Part shown: one piece after another, positions 1-8,432 of the stretch
Position numbering within the stretch: position 1 is the first letter of the stretch
Layout of the letters: every line of letters begins with the position of its first letter
NCBI GenBank assembly: GCA_015660815.1
Contig: JACSDF010000016.1
Coordinates: forward strand, 1 to 38,633
Direction of reading: 5' to 3'
Source of the DNA: Actinomycetota bacterium
GTDB lineage: Bacteria > Actinomycetota > Actinomycetes > Nanopelagicales > Nanopelagicaceae
Length of the DNA stretch: 38,633 bases
Notes under the pieces: model-generated
What the model saw: the letters and a program-made list of their open reading frames with translations, nothing else
The model's database searches: none
What the model was told of the DNA's origin: nothing
Program-made: the position numbers and the translations under genes

Positions 1-229
1 CTTCAATTTGATTTTCTTACTTACAGGTGGTGGGCCACGTAACGAACTTGATGGTGAAATTGCTGGTGCTACGGATATTTTGATCAGTTACACGTACAAA
101 ATTGCCTTTGGATCTAGTACGCAAGATTTAGGTTTAGCTAGCGCTATCTCCTTAATCATCTTCATCCTAGTTGCATCGATTTCGCTTTATGGACTACGAA
201 AGTCCAAAGTTTTGGAGAACTTCTCATGA
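1..229 (+). CDS. Sugar ABC transporter permease, MalF type (C-terminal part only)
   Basis: This is the 3' end of an inner-membrane permease gene whose start lies before the window; the frame is open from base 2. The peptide opens with FNLIFLLTGGGP, the typical segment near the end of MalF/UgpA-type permeases, and ends with one hydrophobic helix and a short basic tail. It would pair with the MalG-type permease that follows to form the channel of a carbohydrate uptake ABC transporter. Its TGA stop overlaps the next ATG (ATGA), so the two are translationally coupled. The binding protein and ATPase are not in view. The secreted amylase downstream suggests maltodextrin as substrate, which is an inference. 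Confidence 0.85.
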   Translation, partial: FNLIFLLTGGGPRNELDGEIAGATDILISYTYKIAFGSSTQDLGLASAISLIIFILVASISLYGLRKSKVLENFS

Positions 230-1077
230 AAAAATGGCTAATGCAGGATTCATGGCGGCATCTGGTTGGAGTTTCAATAAGTCTCTTTGCCCTCTTTCCA
301 CTGTATTTAGTCGTCATATCCTCCTTTTCCTCTTCAGGTAGTTTGCAACTAACTTCATTTATTCCACAGGAGATATCATTTAAGAATTATCAAACTCTCT
401 TTAATAACTCCTCGATTCCCTATTTAATCTGGTTTAAAAACTCACTTGTCATTGCGGGTTCAGTTGCAGTCCTTTCAGTTGTGATTGGATCTGCATCCGC
501 ATTTGCATTTAGCCGATTGGCTTTTAAGGGTCGCAAAACTGGAATTCAACTTTTGCTACTGGTACAGATGTTCCCAGCGATTCTTGCAATCTCTGCTGTC
601 TATGTGATTATGGAGAGAGTCTATAAATTTGCCCCAGCAATTGGCCTCGGAACCCAGCCAGGCCTCTTATTGGTCTACTTAGGTGGCGCAATGGGAGTAA
701 ATATCTGGCTGCTAAAAGGCTTTGTTGATTCGATTCCAGCCGAGCTGGATGAGGCGGCAAAGATAGATGGTGCATCAGCAGTACAAACTTTCTGGTTAAT
801 TTTTGTTCCACTTGCTGCTCCGGTTCTAGCAGTTGTAGCCCTATTAAGTTTCATTGGAACCTTTAATGAGTTTATTTTAGCGAGATTGTTCTTAGTCGAT
901 ATGGAAAATCGAACGATTGTAGTTGGTTTACAACAGTTCATTGGCGGCCAATATTCACAAAACTGGGGACCTTTTGCCGCTGGATCAATTCTGGCATCGA
1001 TTCCGATTGTGATCATCTTCCTGTCGTTACAAAAATATATTGTTAGTGGTTTAACTGCTGGTTCGGTCAAAGGCTAG
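226..1077 (+). CDS. malG: Sugar ABC transporter permease, MalG type
   Basis: This 283-residue inner-membrane permease has an N-terminal helix (about residues 12-32) and five further hydrophobic segments. The cytoplasmic EAA loop that contacts the ATPase is clear: EAAKIDGA begins at residue 176 and is followed by the usual FVPLAAP stretch. Length and motif fit the MalG/CUT1 family, partner of MalF in maltose or maltodextrin import. The start ATG overlaps the previous stop, and a TTG-started amylase follows after 2 nt. The name malG rests on the amylase context; family assignment is firm, but substrate is inferred and another oligosaccharide is possible. Confidence 0.88.
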   Translation: MKKWLMQDSWRHLVGVSISLFALFPLYLVVISSFSSSGSLQLTSFIPQEISFKNYQTLFNNSSIPYLIWFKNSLVIAGSVAVLSVVIGSASAFAFSRLAFKGRKTGIQLLLLVQMFPAILAISAVYVIMERVYKFAPAIGLGTQPGLLLVYLGGAMGVNIWLLKGFVDSIPAELDEAAKIDGASAVQTFWLIFVPLAAPVLAVVALLSFIGTFNEFILARLFLVDMENRTIVVGLQQFIGGQYSQNWGPFAAGSILASIPIVIIFLSLQKYIVSGLTAGSVKG

Positions 1078-1079
1078 TT

Positions 1080-3035
1080 TTGAAGAGAAATGCCATTGTC
1101 CTTGCTTCGCTTTCACTACTTATGCTCGCCAGTTCAACGTCGTTCGCGGCTGATCCAAAGGTTGAAACACCTAAAGTTGGATTAGCTAAAGATCTCATTT
1201 ACTTCGTCTTTCCTGATCGATATCTCGATGGTGATCCAAGCAATAACAACTTACCGGGCTATAACCCTAAGGACACGGCATTTTTTCACGGAGGAGATTT
1301 AAAAGGATTAACCGGTACGTGCTTGCCAGGTGACAATGGTTTGGCCAGAATAAAAAAATTAGGTTTTACGGCCGTCTGGCTTACTCCACTAGTTGTTCAA
1401 GCAAAAGCCTCGCCATATAGCGCTGGCTACCACGGATATTGGGGAGTAGATTTTCTCAATGTTGATCCGCATTTAGGGACACGGACTGATCTTTTAGCAT
1501 TTGTCGCATGTGCTAAAACTCTCAACTTAAAAGTAATTCTAGATATCGTAACTAACCATACCGCTGATGTTATTAAGTACAACGATCGTACTGCTTACAT
1601 TCCAGCAGACTCTGTAGATGTAAAGAATCCGAGTTGGCTCAATGACTTAAGTAATTATCACAATATGGGCGTAATGGGCGATTGCTGGAGTGAGGGACCC
1701 TGTATTCAATTTGGAGATTTCTTTGGTTTAGATGATGTTGCAACTGAAAAAGAGCTTGTTTATAAGGGTTGGGCCGATGTATATGGGCAGTGGATTAGGG
1801 ATTTTGGGCTATCAGGTTTTCGTGTAGATACAGCTCGCCATGTGGATGAACAGTTCTTTAAAAATTGGAGCCCGCTCATTAACGCACAAGCAAAAGCTGC
1901 TGGTATTGAAGAGTTCACAACTTTTGGCGAAGTCTATGATGTAAATCCAGTCAACTTAATGAACTTTGTACGACGCAATAAAATTCAATCAGTCCTAGAT
2001 TTTCCATTTCAACGAACGGCAACTGAGTTTGCATCCGGATATTCGGATGCCAGTGTCGTCCAAGGCCTTTTTGAATATGATGATTTATATACGAGCGCAA
2101 CCTCTGATGCCAGTAACCTCGTAACTTTTCTAGGTAATCACGATATGGGTAGGGCTGGCAAACTAATCGAGTCCGCACGCATTAATAATCCAAGTGAACT
2201 TCTTCCACGGACTCTTTTAGCACATGCGCTGATGTATTTATCTCGCGGAATTCCAACGGTTTATTACGGGGATGAAGTTGGAATGTCTGGTTCGGGAAAT
2301 GGCACCGACCAACTTGCGCGTCAAGATATGTTTTCAACTAGGGTGACAATGTGGAAAACTGAACCGCGAATTGGTTCAAATCCAATTGCATCAGGTAACT
2401 CATTTTCTGTCACGGATACCCATCCAATAGCTAAGTATCTCAAAACTCTAGCTAGTTTGCGTGCGGGAAATCCCGCTCTTGCAAATGCCCAGATGCAAGT
2501 GAGAGTTGCGAAGGATTCCCTGTTGGTGATTTCCAAAAAAGATGAAAAGGAAAACCGCGAATACGTCGTAGCTTTCAATAATTCAACTAAAGCCATCAAA
2601 GCGAGCGTCAATACAGCAACTGCAACGGGTGATTGGAAAACTATTTTGGGGACTTCCAAGGCGGTTATAGCCAAGGAAAAAATTACCTTCACCGTCCCTG
2701 CGCTTTCTACAGTCATATTGAGAGCTAACAAGAAGATTGACAAAAGCGAAGTAAAAATCGGTAAAATTTCATCAAAGTTGGATTTCTTATCCGGCTACTA
2801 TGAAACCAAGGCCACAATAACAAGTCGAGATCTATTGAAAGTAAGCTTTTATGCACGAAGTTCAGTTAGCCCTTCTTGGGTTTTGCTCGGTACAGATTTG
2901 AACGCTCCTTATAGTGTTTTTATTGATCCTCTAGATTTTCCAAGTGAGGATTTAGAACTTCGCGCAAGTGTCACTAATTCGAAAGGGGTTGTGTATGAGT
3001 TACCTCATGCCACGGTCAGCATTACCGCACCATGA
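1080..3035 (+). CDS. Secreted alpha-amylase family protein (GH13)
   Basis: This 651-residue extracellular glycoside hydrolase should cut alpha-1,4-glucans outside the cell. Residues 1-23 form a signal peptide ending SSTSFA. The four GH13 regions are intact: DIVTNH (from residue 155), GFRVDTARH with nucleophile Asp250, TFGEVYD with acid/base Glu284, and GNHDMG with Asp355. After the barrel comes an all-beta C domain (about 440-540) and an extra Ig-like domain (about 550-651). The TTG start is chosen because AAAGG lies 6 nt before it and it places Lys-Arg directly ahead of the hydrophobic signal core. The gene follows the permease by 2 nt and its 3' end overlaps the next GH13 gene by 41 bp. The exact product (amylase or pullulanase type) cannot be told. 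Confidence 0.88.
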   Translation: MKRNAIVLASLSLLMLASSTSFAADPKVETPKVGLAKDLIYFVFPDRYLDGDPSNNNLPGYNPKDTAFFHGGDLKGLTGTCLPGDNGLARIKKLGFTAVWLTPLVVQAKASPYSAGYHGYWGVDFLNVDPHLGTRTDLLAFVACAKTLNLKVILDIVTNHTADVIKYNDRTAYIPADSVDVKNPSWLNDLSNYHNMGVMGDCWSEGPCIQFGDFFGLDDVATEKELVYKGWADVYGQWIRDFGLSGFRVDTARHVDEQFFKNWSPLINAQAKAAGIEEFTTFGEVYDVNPVNLMNFVRRNKIQSVLDFPFQRTATEFASGYSDASVVQGLFEYDDLYTSATSDASNLVTFLGNHDMGRAGKLIESARINNPSELLPRTLLAHALMYLSRGIPTVYYGDEVGMSGSGNGTDQLARQDMFSTRVTMWKTEPRIGSNPIASGNSFSVTDTHPIAKYLKTLASLRAGNPALANAQMQVRVAKDSLLVISKKDEKENREYVVAFNNSTKAIKASVNTATATGDWKTILGTSKAVIAKEKITFTVPALSTVILRANKKIDKSEVKIGKISSKLDFLSGYYETKATITSRDLLKVSFYARSSVSPSWVLLGTDLNAPYSVFIDPLDFPSEDLELRASVTNSKGVVYELPHATVSITAP

Positions 3036-4839
3036 TGGTAGTGAGCTCTATGTCAGTAACGAAGCACCCTCAATTGGTGATTCAGTAACTCTAAGAGTCC
3101 GCGTTCCACACACGTACACCTTTGAGAAGGCGTTTATCCGCTTGTATCATGATGGCGAACCACGAAGTTTTGAATTAAAGGCAGGCAAAAAGAATGATAT
3201 TGAAGCGTGGTGGTCGGTAAAAGTTGTAATTGAAAATTTGTCCACGCTGTATCGCTTTGTTTTTGTCGCCGAAGGTAAATATGACTGGTTAAACGCTGCC
3301 GGGTTATTTGACCATGATGTTCACTCGAATAATGATTTTCAGATCGTCGCCGTACCTGCATACCCACAGTGGATTAAATCATCGGTCTTCTATCAGATAT
3401 TTCCAGATCGTTTTGCAAAATCCGGAGATAAGCGGGAAATTCCTGACTGGGCATTCCCCAGGGATTGGAACGAACTGCCTCGTGGTCGCAGTAAATACAC
3501 TGGTCGCGAATTGTATGGAGGAGATTTAAAGGGTGTAGAACAACATTTGGACCACGTGAGCGATTTAGGTGTGAATGGAATTTACTTCACACCTTTTTTC
3601 CCAGCACGATCAAATCATCGTTATGACGCGAGTAGTTTTGATGAAGTAGACCCAGTTTTAGGTGGCAACAAAGCAATGTTTTCTCTAGTCGCTGCGGCCC
3701 GGAAACGAAAGATTCGTTTATTAGGTGATTTGACCTCTAATCATTGCGGTGCGGGTCACCCATGGTTAGCTAAAGCGCTTAGGGACAAGAAATCAAAAGA
3801 GCGCGGTTATTTTTATTGGGATAAGTCGGTGAAACACGGCTACATCGGCTGGTGGGATTTAGCGTCGTTACCAAAATTGAACTTTAACTCGCAAGCGCTT
3901 CGTAACGCCATGTATTCAGGCAAGAATTCAATCGTAAAGAAGTGGCTATCCCCACAATATGGAATGGCTGGCTGGCGAATAGATGTAGGCAACATGACGG
4001 GACGGTTAGGTGCCGATGATTTGCATGATGAAGTTATGCATGGCATACGCAAAGCAATGGATGAAGTGAAGCCCGATGCTTGGCTGGTTGCAGAAAACGG
4101 TGACTTTGTCGCAAGTGATCTCAATGGCTTAGGCTGGCATGGCGCAATGAATTATCAAGGCTTTATGCGTCCTGTCTGGAACTGGCTCAATAAGAACTCA
4201 ACAATTGGTGGCGGTTTTCAAGGACTTCCTTTTTCCATGCCAAAGATCAATGGAAATCAGTTGGTTGAAAGTATGAGCGCATTTAACGCCGCGATTCCAT
4301 GGAGATCTCTCGTTGCAAGCATGGTCTTACTTGATTCTCACGACACAGCACGTATGCGCACCGTCGTGCTCGGAGATAAAGCCTCGCATCTTTCAGCGAT
4401 GGCAATGATGCTTACTTATCCCGGGGTACCTTCGATATTTGCTGGCGATGAAATCGGTCTTGAAGGGGCTTGGGGAGAAGACTCTCGTAGAACTATTAAT
4501 TGGGATGATACATCACAGTGGGACCTTGAGTTTTTTACAGAGATTAAGAAGTTAGTTGAACTTCGTAGAAGCCGGGATTCTCTTATTAATGGAGGATTAC
4601 GATGGCTAGCAGTTGAGGCGGATTACGTTGCTTATCTTCGCGAATCTACCAAAGAGTCGCTACTGGTATTTATTTCTCGTAAAGGCGTCAAAATAACTCT
4701 CAATCTGGTTCCGTACGGATATGAATTTAAAGAGAATCTCTTTGGGCAAGAGGCAATAGGTGCAACAGTAGTTATCAACTCTAGCGATGCGGCTCAATGC
4801 ATCTGGGTTGTTGAGTCAAGCCAAAAACGTAAAGGTTGA
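2995..4839 (+). CDS. Neopullulanase / cyclomaltodextrinase-like GH13 enzyme
   Basis: This enzyme of about 614 residues has no signal peptide and so is probably cytoplasmic. It has an N-terminal beta domain (about 1-115, CBM34-like) followed by the barrel, which opens with SSVFYQIFPDRF. GH13 motifs are DLTSNH (from 245), GWRIDVGN with nucleophile Asp330, VAENGD with Glu367, and DSHDTAR with Asp450. This domain order matches neopullulanases, cyclomaltodextrinases and maltogenic amylases, which trim imported maltodextrins. The ATG at 2995 is preferred over an in-frame GTG at 2968 because GAAAGGGG lies about 6 nt upstream. The gene begins inside the amylase gene, and its 3' end overlaps the opposite-strand esterase by 46 bp. 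Confidence 0.86.
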   Translation: MSYLMPRSALPHHDGSELYVSNEAPSIGDSVTLRVRVPHTYTFEKAFIRLYHDGEPRSFELKAGKKNDIEAWWSVKVVIENLSTLYRFVFVAEGKYDWLNAAGLFDHDVHSNNDFQIVAVPAYPQWIKSSVFYQIFPDRFAKSGDKREIPDWAFPRDWNELPRGRSKYTGRELYGGDLKGVEQHLDHVSDLGVNGIYFTPFFPARSNHRYDASSFDEVDPVLGGNKAMFSLVAAARKRKIRLLGDLTSNHCGAGHPWLAKALRDKKSKERGYFYWDKSVKHGYIGWWDLASLPKLNFNSQALRNAMYSGKNSIVKKWLSPQYGMAGWRIDVGNMTGRLGADDLHDEVMHGIRKAMDEVKPDAWLVAENGDFVASDLNGLGWHGAMNYQGFMRPVWNWLNKNSTIGGGFQGLPFSMPKINGNQLVESMSAFNAAIPWRSLVASMVLLDSHDTARMRTVVLGDKASHLSAMAMMLTYPGVPSIFAGDEIGLEGAWGEDSRRTINWDDTSQWDLEFFTEIKKLVELRRSRDSLINGGLRWLAVEADYVAYLRESTKESLLVFISRKGVKITLNLVPYGYEFKENLFGQEAIGATVVINSSDAAQCIWVVESSQKRKG

Positions 4840-5618
4840 TCTAAGTACTTAGCCCACGATCTTTCATTATGTCCACTACGTTTGTATACCTTGCTCACGA
4901 AATTGTGGTGCTGATATCCCTGGTCGAACATTAAGCGATCGGCTAAAAGTTGAAACGGTGCGTATTCGGCATCTAAACCTTTCGTACCGTGACTCATCCA
5001 GACTTTAAAAGGCCCTGGTTTTGGCAGGGATTGAATAGTTTTTTCAACGAGTGGATTGGCGCCAAATGGCCAGTGCGGTGAAAGTGCCAGTGCAGTTGTA
5101 AAACGATCTGGGAATTGGGTGAGCGCATAAAGAGTTGCAAGTGCGCCCATGCTCGAACCAATCATTGCAGTTCGTTCGGGATCAACTCCAGGGGCAATGG
5201 CTGGAACATACTCATCAAAAATTTTCCTTAAGTATGTATCACCATGAAGAATGGAAGGGTCGAAGGTTTTCACAAAATCGCTAGGGACTGCTAGCCCGTC
5301 ACGAAAGAATTTTTCCGGCACTAGATCTTTACCTCGCCCCCAAGGATTCTCTTTCGACTGGCTATGCCAAACACCGATAATGGCCGGGGGAGTTATTCCG
5401 AGAGTTTCACTCACGCGAATCGCCGATTGCGCCATCTGCCATGTTTGACCCCGATGCGTAGACGTGTGACCGTCAAACACATTCTGTCCATCATGAGCAA
5501 TTATTAAGTGGCTCACTGGCGCTTTAGGCAGCCAGTAATCAACAGTTCGACCCTCGAAATCCACTCGCTTTATATCGCCCGTGACTCCGCGAATTTGGAA
5601 GCGCTTAATCTCTTTCAT
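4794..5618 (-). CDS. Alpha/beta hydrolase, esterase D / Fes-like family
   Basis: This 274-residue cytoplasmic protein has no signal peptide and carries the alpha/beta hydrolase fold of the putative esterase family that includes esterase D, antigen 85 and enterochelin esterases. Visible motifs are the strand and loop HDGQNVFD (42-49), the nucleophile elbow GSSMG with Ser156, and the late catalytic His250 in SGHNERSW. A probable acid residue lies in the GLDAEYAPF region (about 214-222). Substrate unknown: members act on carbohydrate esters, siderophores or acyl esters. It is divergent from the photolyase with 17 bp between the starts, and convergent with the GH13 gene, which it overlaps by 46 bp. 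Confidence 0.8.
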   Translation of the reverse strand: MKEIKRFQIRGVTGDIKRVDFEGRTVDYWLPKAPVSHLIIAHDGQNVFDGHTSTHRGQTWQMAQSAIRVSETLGITPPAIIGVWHSQSKENPWGRGKDLVPEKFFRDGLAVPSDFVKTFDPSILHGDTYLRKIFDEYVPAIAPGVDPERTAMIGSSMGALATLYALTQFPDRFTTALALSPHWPFGANPLVEKTIQSLPKPGPFKVWMSHGTKGLDAEYAPFQLLADRLMFDQGYQHHNFVSKVYKRSGHNERSWAKYLDQPLRFWLDSTTQMH

Positions 5619-5623
5619 ACTGG

Positions 5624-5629
5624 TTAAAT
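5624..5629 (+). promoter_or_regulatory. Possible -10 element of the photolyase gene
   Basis: TTAAAT ends 6 nt before the photolyase ATG at 5636. Transcription would then begin at or next to the start codon, giving a leaderless message. It is a weaker match (TT rather than TA at the front) than other sites in this window, and no Shine-Dalgarno sequence precedes this ATG. Confidence 0.4.
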
Positions 5630-5632
5630 CTA
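5627..5632 (-). promoter_or_regulatory. Possible -10 element of the esterase gene
   Basis: On the minus strand TAGATT is followed by 8 nt and then the esterase ATG at 5618. The hexamer shares bases with the photolyase -10 candidate, so RNA polymerase could not occupy both at once. Confidence 0.42.
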
Positions 5633-5635
5633 CCT

Positions 5636-7006
5636 ATGTTGGCATCAAAACGAAGCATTATGTGGTTTCGTCGCGACCTTCGCATTGCTGATAATCCCGC
5701 ACTCTTAGAAGCAATTGCAGCTGCTGATGAAATTGTTGCAGTCTTTATACTCGATAAAAATTTAATTGATGGTGCTGGCAGCAAACGCTTGGCATATCTA
5801 GGGCAATCGCTGCGAGCATTAGATTCATCACTCGCACACTCATTGCATGTGATGGTCGGTGATCACATCGAAGTTCTAAAAAATCTTATGAAGCGCTATA
5901 ACGCGGATTCCGTTCATATCTCAACTGAGTTCGAGCCATATGGAGCAGCACGTGATGCACGAGTAGAAGCGGCTGGAATTCCCTTGTTGCGCGCAGGTAG
6001 TCCGTATGCAGTTGCACCAGGACGAGTTGTAAAGCCAAGCGATGCCACACCTTACAAGGTCTACACGCCTTTTTATCGAGCATGGTCTCTCCATGGGTGG
6101 CGAAAACCCGCCGAGACACCTAAAAACATCGAGTGCGTAATGCCAACTGAGAGCGATCGAAATTTTCCTGATTGGCCATTACCAGATGGAGTATCAATTA
6201 CCACAGCAGGTGAAAAAGCAGCTCTTGAGCGTTGGAAATACTTTCAAGAAAATGGATTGGATAGTTACGATGAAACTCGTAACTTGGCAGGTATTGATGG
6301 AACTAGCAAGTTAAGCGCTCACTTGAAGTGGGGAGAGATCCACCCACGCACATTGTTGGCAAACCTCGGTGAGAGCAAAGCACACGATACTTTTAGAAAA
6401 GAGATTGCTTGGCGCGAGTTTTACGCCGATGTTCTTCACAATAACCCGCATACCGATAAGAATTATTACACCCCTCGCTTTGCAGAGATGCGATATGACA
6501 AACCCGATGCAAAATTTGAAGCATGGAAAGCCGGGTTAACAGGTTTTCCATTTGTTGATGCTGCAATGCGTCAATTGCTCCGTGAAGGTTGGATGCACAA
6601 TCGAACTCGAATGGTCGTTGCCTCCTTTCTTGTAAAAGATTTGCATCTTGAGTGGCAGTTAGGCGCTGATTTTTTCGAAGAACACCTCGTGGATTTTGAT
6701 GTGGCATCAAATGCTCATGGTTGGCAGTGGACTGCGGGTTCCGGCACGGATGCTTCTCCGTATTACCGAGTATTTAACCCGATTGAACAGGGTAAACGCT
6801 TCGATGCCGATGGTGATTACATTCGCAGGTATATTCCAGAGCTAGCCCATTTATCGGCCAATGAAATTCATGAGCCGTGGCTTGCAACCGGTGGGTACGA
6901 CCATAGATATCCCCAGCGAATTGTTGATCATGCCATTGAGCGTCTAGAAGCCCTAGCAAGACTTAAGGAGATTAAAGCCGACAAACCCCTAGACCCTCGC
7001 GCTTAG
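5636..7006 (+). CDS. phr: Deoxyribodipyrimidine photolyase (class I)
   Basis: This 456-residue flavoprotein should use blue or near-UV light to split cyclobutane pyrimidine dimers. The N-terminal antenna domain begins IMWFRRDLRIADNPAL. The FAD domain contains TRNLAGIDGTSKLSAHLKWG, EIAWREFYADVL, the WMHNRTRMVVASFLVKDL helix, and the stretch DFDVASNAHGWQWTAG with STDASPYYR-type phosphate contacts (seen as GTDASPYYR). Tryptophans sit where the electron-transfer triad of CPD photolyases lies. Length is normal. Cryptochrome function cannot be excluded, but the complete CPD-type motif set favours repair. The start ATG at 5636 adds eight residues before the conserved WFRRD block. Its last 35 bp overlap the opposite-strand GGDEF gene. 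Confidence 0.93.
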   Translation: MLASKRSIMWFRRDLRIADNPALLEAIAAADEIVAVFILDKNLIDGAGSKRLAYLGQSLRALDSSLAHSLHVMVGDHIEVLKNLMKRYNADSVHISTEFEPYGAARDARVEAAGIPLLRAGSPYAVAPGRVVKPSDATPYKVYTPFYRAWSLHGWRKPAETPKNIECVMPTESDRNFPDWPLPDGVSITTAGEKAALERWKYFQENGLDSYDETRNLAGIDGTSKLSAHLKWGEIHPRTLLANLGESKAHDTFRKEIAWREFYADVLHNNPHTDKNYYTPRFAEMRYDKPDAKFEAWKAGLTGFPFVDAAMRQLLREGWMHNRTRMVVASFLVKDLHLEWQLGADFFEEHLVDFDVASNAHGWQWTAGSGTDASPYYRVFNPIEQGKRFDADGDYIRRYIPELAHLSANEIHEPWLATGGYDHRYPQRIVDHAIERLEALARLKEIKADKPLDPRA

Positions 7007-8339
7007 CTCGATACATCGCATCATCGGCCCGACGGAGTAAATCGGCCGATCCATTGTTGGCAGCAACACCAATGCTGACTCCAATATGGATATTTTCATC
7101 GTCAATTAAAAATGGATAACTCAACGTTGCTCGCAAGGCTAGTGCGATATCCATTGCCGATTCATAACCCCCTTCAACCAAGACACCGAACTCATCACCC
7201 CCTAATCGCGCAAGGAGTGCACCGTGCGGAAGGGAGCGGCTAAATCGGAGAGCTACTTGCTGAAGCACTTTGTCACCAGTGACGTGGCCATAGGCATCAT
7301 TGACCGGCTTAAACCCATCTAAATCCAGAAGTAAAAGAGATCCAGTTTTATCCATAAAGATTTCAATCTCCGAAATCAACTTTCTACGATTTGGTAATCC
7401 AGTTAATTCATCGGTACGTGCCAAAATTCGTTCATGGCCGATATTTCGAGCCGACCTTAATGCAATGGTCATGCGAATAAATGCTAGGAGCAGAGTTGCT
7501 ATCGCTGGAAAGAGCACAAAACTTGGGAAAATACCTGGGCGAAGCGCTATCAATGCCAAAAGCGTGGCACTCAAAAAAACTGATAGTGCAATCAAACTCG
7601 GATTGGTGCCATGCTCTTCTAGAGAATCTCTTCCTCTAAACCAGAAGCTCGAGGAGATTAATGTAATCCCCAACAGCCAACCATCATCTATTGGAGAACT
7701 GAAAGTATAAGAACCTCGAATATGCATACCTAGAAATAGAAAATCAGTGAGTGCAAAGATTAAAATCCCTAAAATAAGTACGCAACCTCGATAAGAAAAT
7801 CCCTGTGCGAGAACTGCAGCTAGAGTAAGAGAAATTAAAATCAAATCGGCAACTGGGTAAATTACAGCGAAAAAGCTTTCACTGAGTTGTCCATCAAAGT
7901 GGGGCAAAACAGGCTTTAATAACAGAACCGCCCCAAGCGTGCTTAAACCAAGTCCAATTATTGAGCCATCAAATATTTCGAGAAGTGAAAACTTTCGTCC
8001 CGTAGATAAAAGACGTGGAAGACCTAAAATCGCCAATGGATAAAAGAGTAGATAGGCGAAATTTGCAACTAGTTGCAGAGAAGGAGAAATTGAACGGTTA
8101 AATGAGAAACTAGAGATTAATGATCCAATGAGCCAGAGAGTAATAGCTATCGCAATGAGCGGCTTCGCAAAGCGATCAGTGATTCGTGGTGCAGTCAATA
8201 CAAGGGCAATTGCACACAATGGGACGACGTTATACAGATATATCTCGCTCCATACCCCTTTTTTAGCGGGAAATAAATTTAGAACTAGGTGTAGGCCCAA
8301 AAAAGCCGGACCTGCAACTCGCAGCCACGTCGTGCGCAT
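6972..8339 (-). CDS. Membrane-bound GGDEF protein (probable diguanylate cyclase)
   Basis: This 455-residue protein has about eight to ten hydrophobic segments in residues 1-290, then a cytoplasmic GGDEF domain (about 305-455). The domain shows DELTGLPNRR, LLLLDLDGFKPVNDAYGH and the signature LARLGGDEF (GGDEF at 380-384), all needed for making cyclic di-GMP from two GTP. The inhibitory I-site (RxxD five residues before GGDEF) is absent; those positions read PHGA. The membrane part resembles a 7TM/MASE-like sensor but I cannot name it. No EAL partner is in the window. The start ATG is preceded by TACCGT and 6 nt, consistent with a leaderless message. Confidence 0.87.
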   Translation of the reverse strand: MRTTWLRVAGPAFLGLHLVLNLFPAKKGVWSEIYLYNVVPLCAIALVLTAPRITDRFAKPLIAIAITLWLIGSLISSFSFNRSISPSLQLVANFAYLLFYPLAILGLPRLLSTGRKFSLLEIFDGSIIGLGLSTLGAVLLLKPVLPHFDGQLSESFFAVIYPVADLILISLTLAAVLAQGFSYRGCVLILGILIFALTDFLFLGMHIRGSYTFSSPIDDGWLLGITLISSSFWFRGRDSLEEHGTNPSLIALSVFLSATLLALIALRPGIFPSFVLFPAIATLLLAFIRMTIALRSARNIGHERILARTDELTGLPNRRKLISEIEIFMDKTGSLLLLDLDGFKPVNDAYGHVTGDKVLQQVALRFSRSLPHGALLARLGGDEFGVLVEGGYESAMDIALALRATLSYPFLIDDENIHIGVSIGVAANNGSADLLRRADDAMYRAKREGLGVCRL

Positions 8340-8345
8340 CTACTC

Positions 8346-8351
8346 ACGGTA
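8346..8351 (-). promoter_or_regulatory. Possible -10 element, leaderless start of the GGDEF gene
   Basis: Minus-strand TACCGT is followed by 6 nt and then the ATG at 8339. This matches the TANNNT-N6-8-start pattern seen at several first genes here. Confidence 0.5.
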
Positions 8352-8381
8352 GGTACATATATTCCGATTAAGAATAGGGAA

Positions 8382-8411
8382 AGCCCCACTACGCGAGCAT
8401 GTAGCGGGGCT
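8382..8411 (-). terminator. Hairpin, probable terminator of the secreted-protein gene
   Basis: AGCCCC pairs with GGGGCT, then after one mismatch CTAC pairs with GTAG, leaving an 8-nt loop. Read on the minus strand it lies 22 nt after the stop at 8433 and is followed by a short T-rich run (TTTCCCTATTCTT). The run is weak, so an ordinary intrinsic terminator is likely but not certain. Confidence 0.55.
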
Positions 8412-8432
8412 AATCCAGAAACACAGAGTGGG

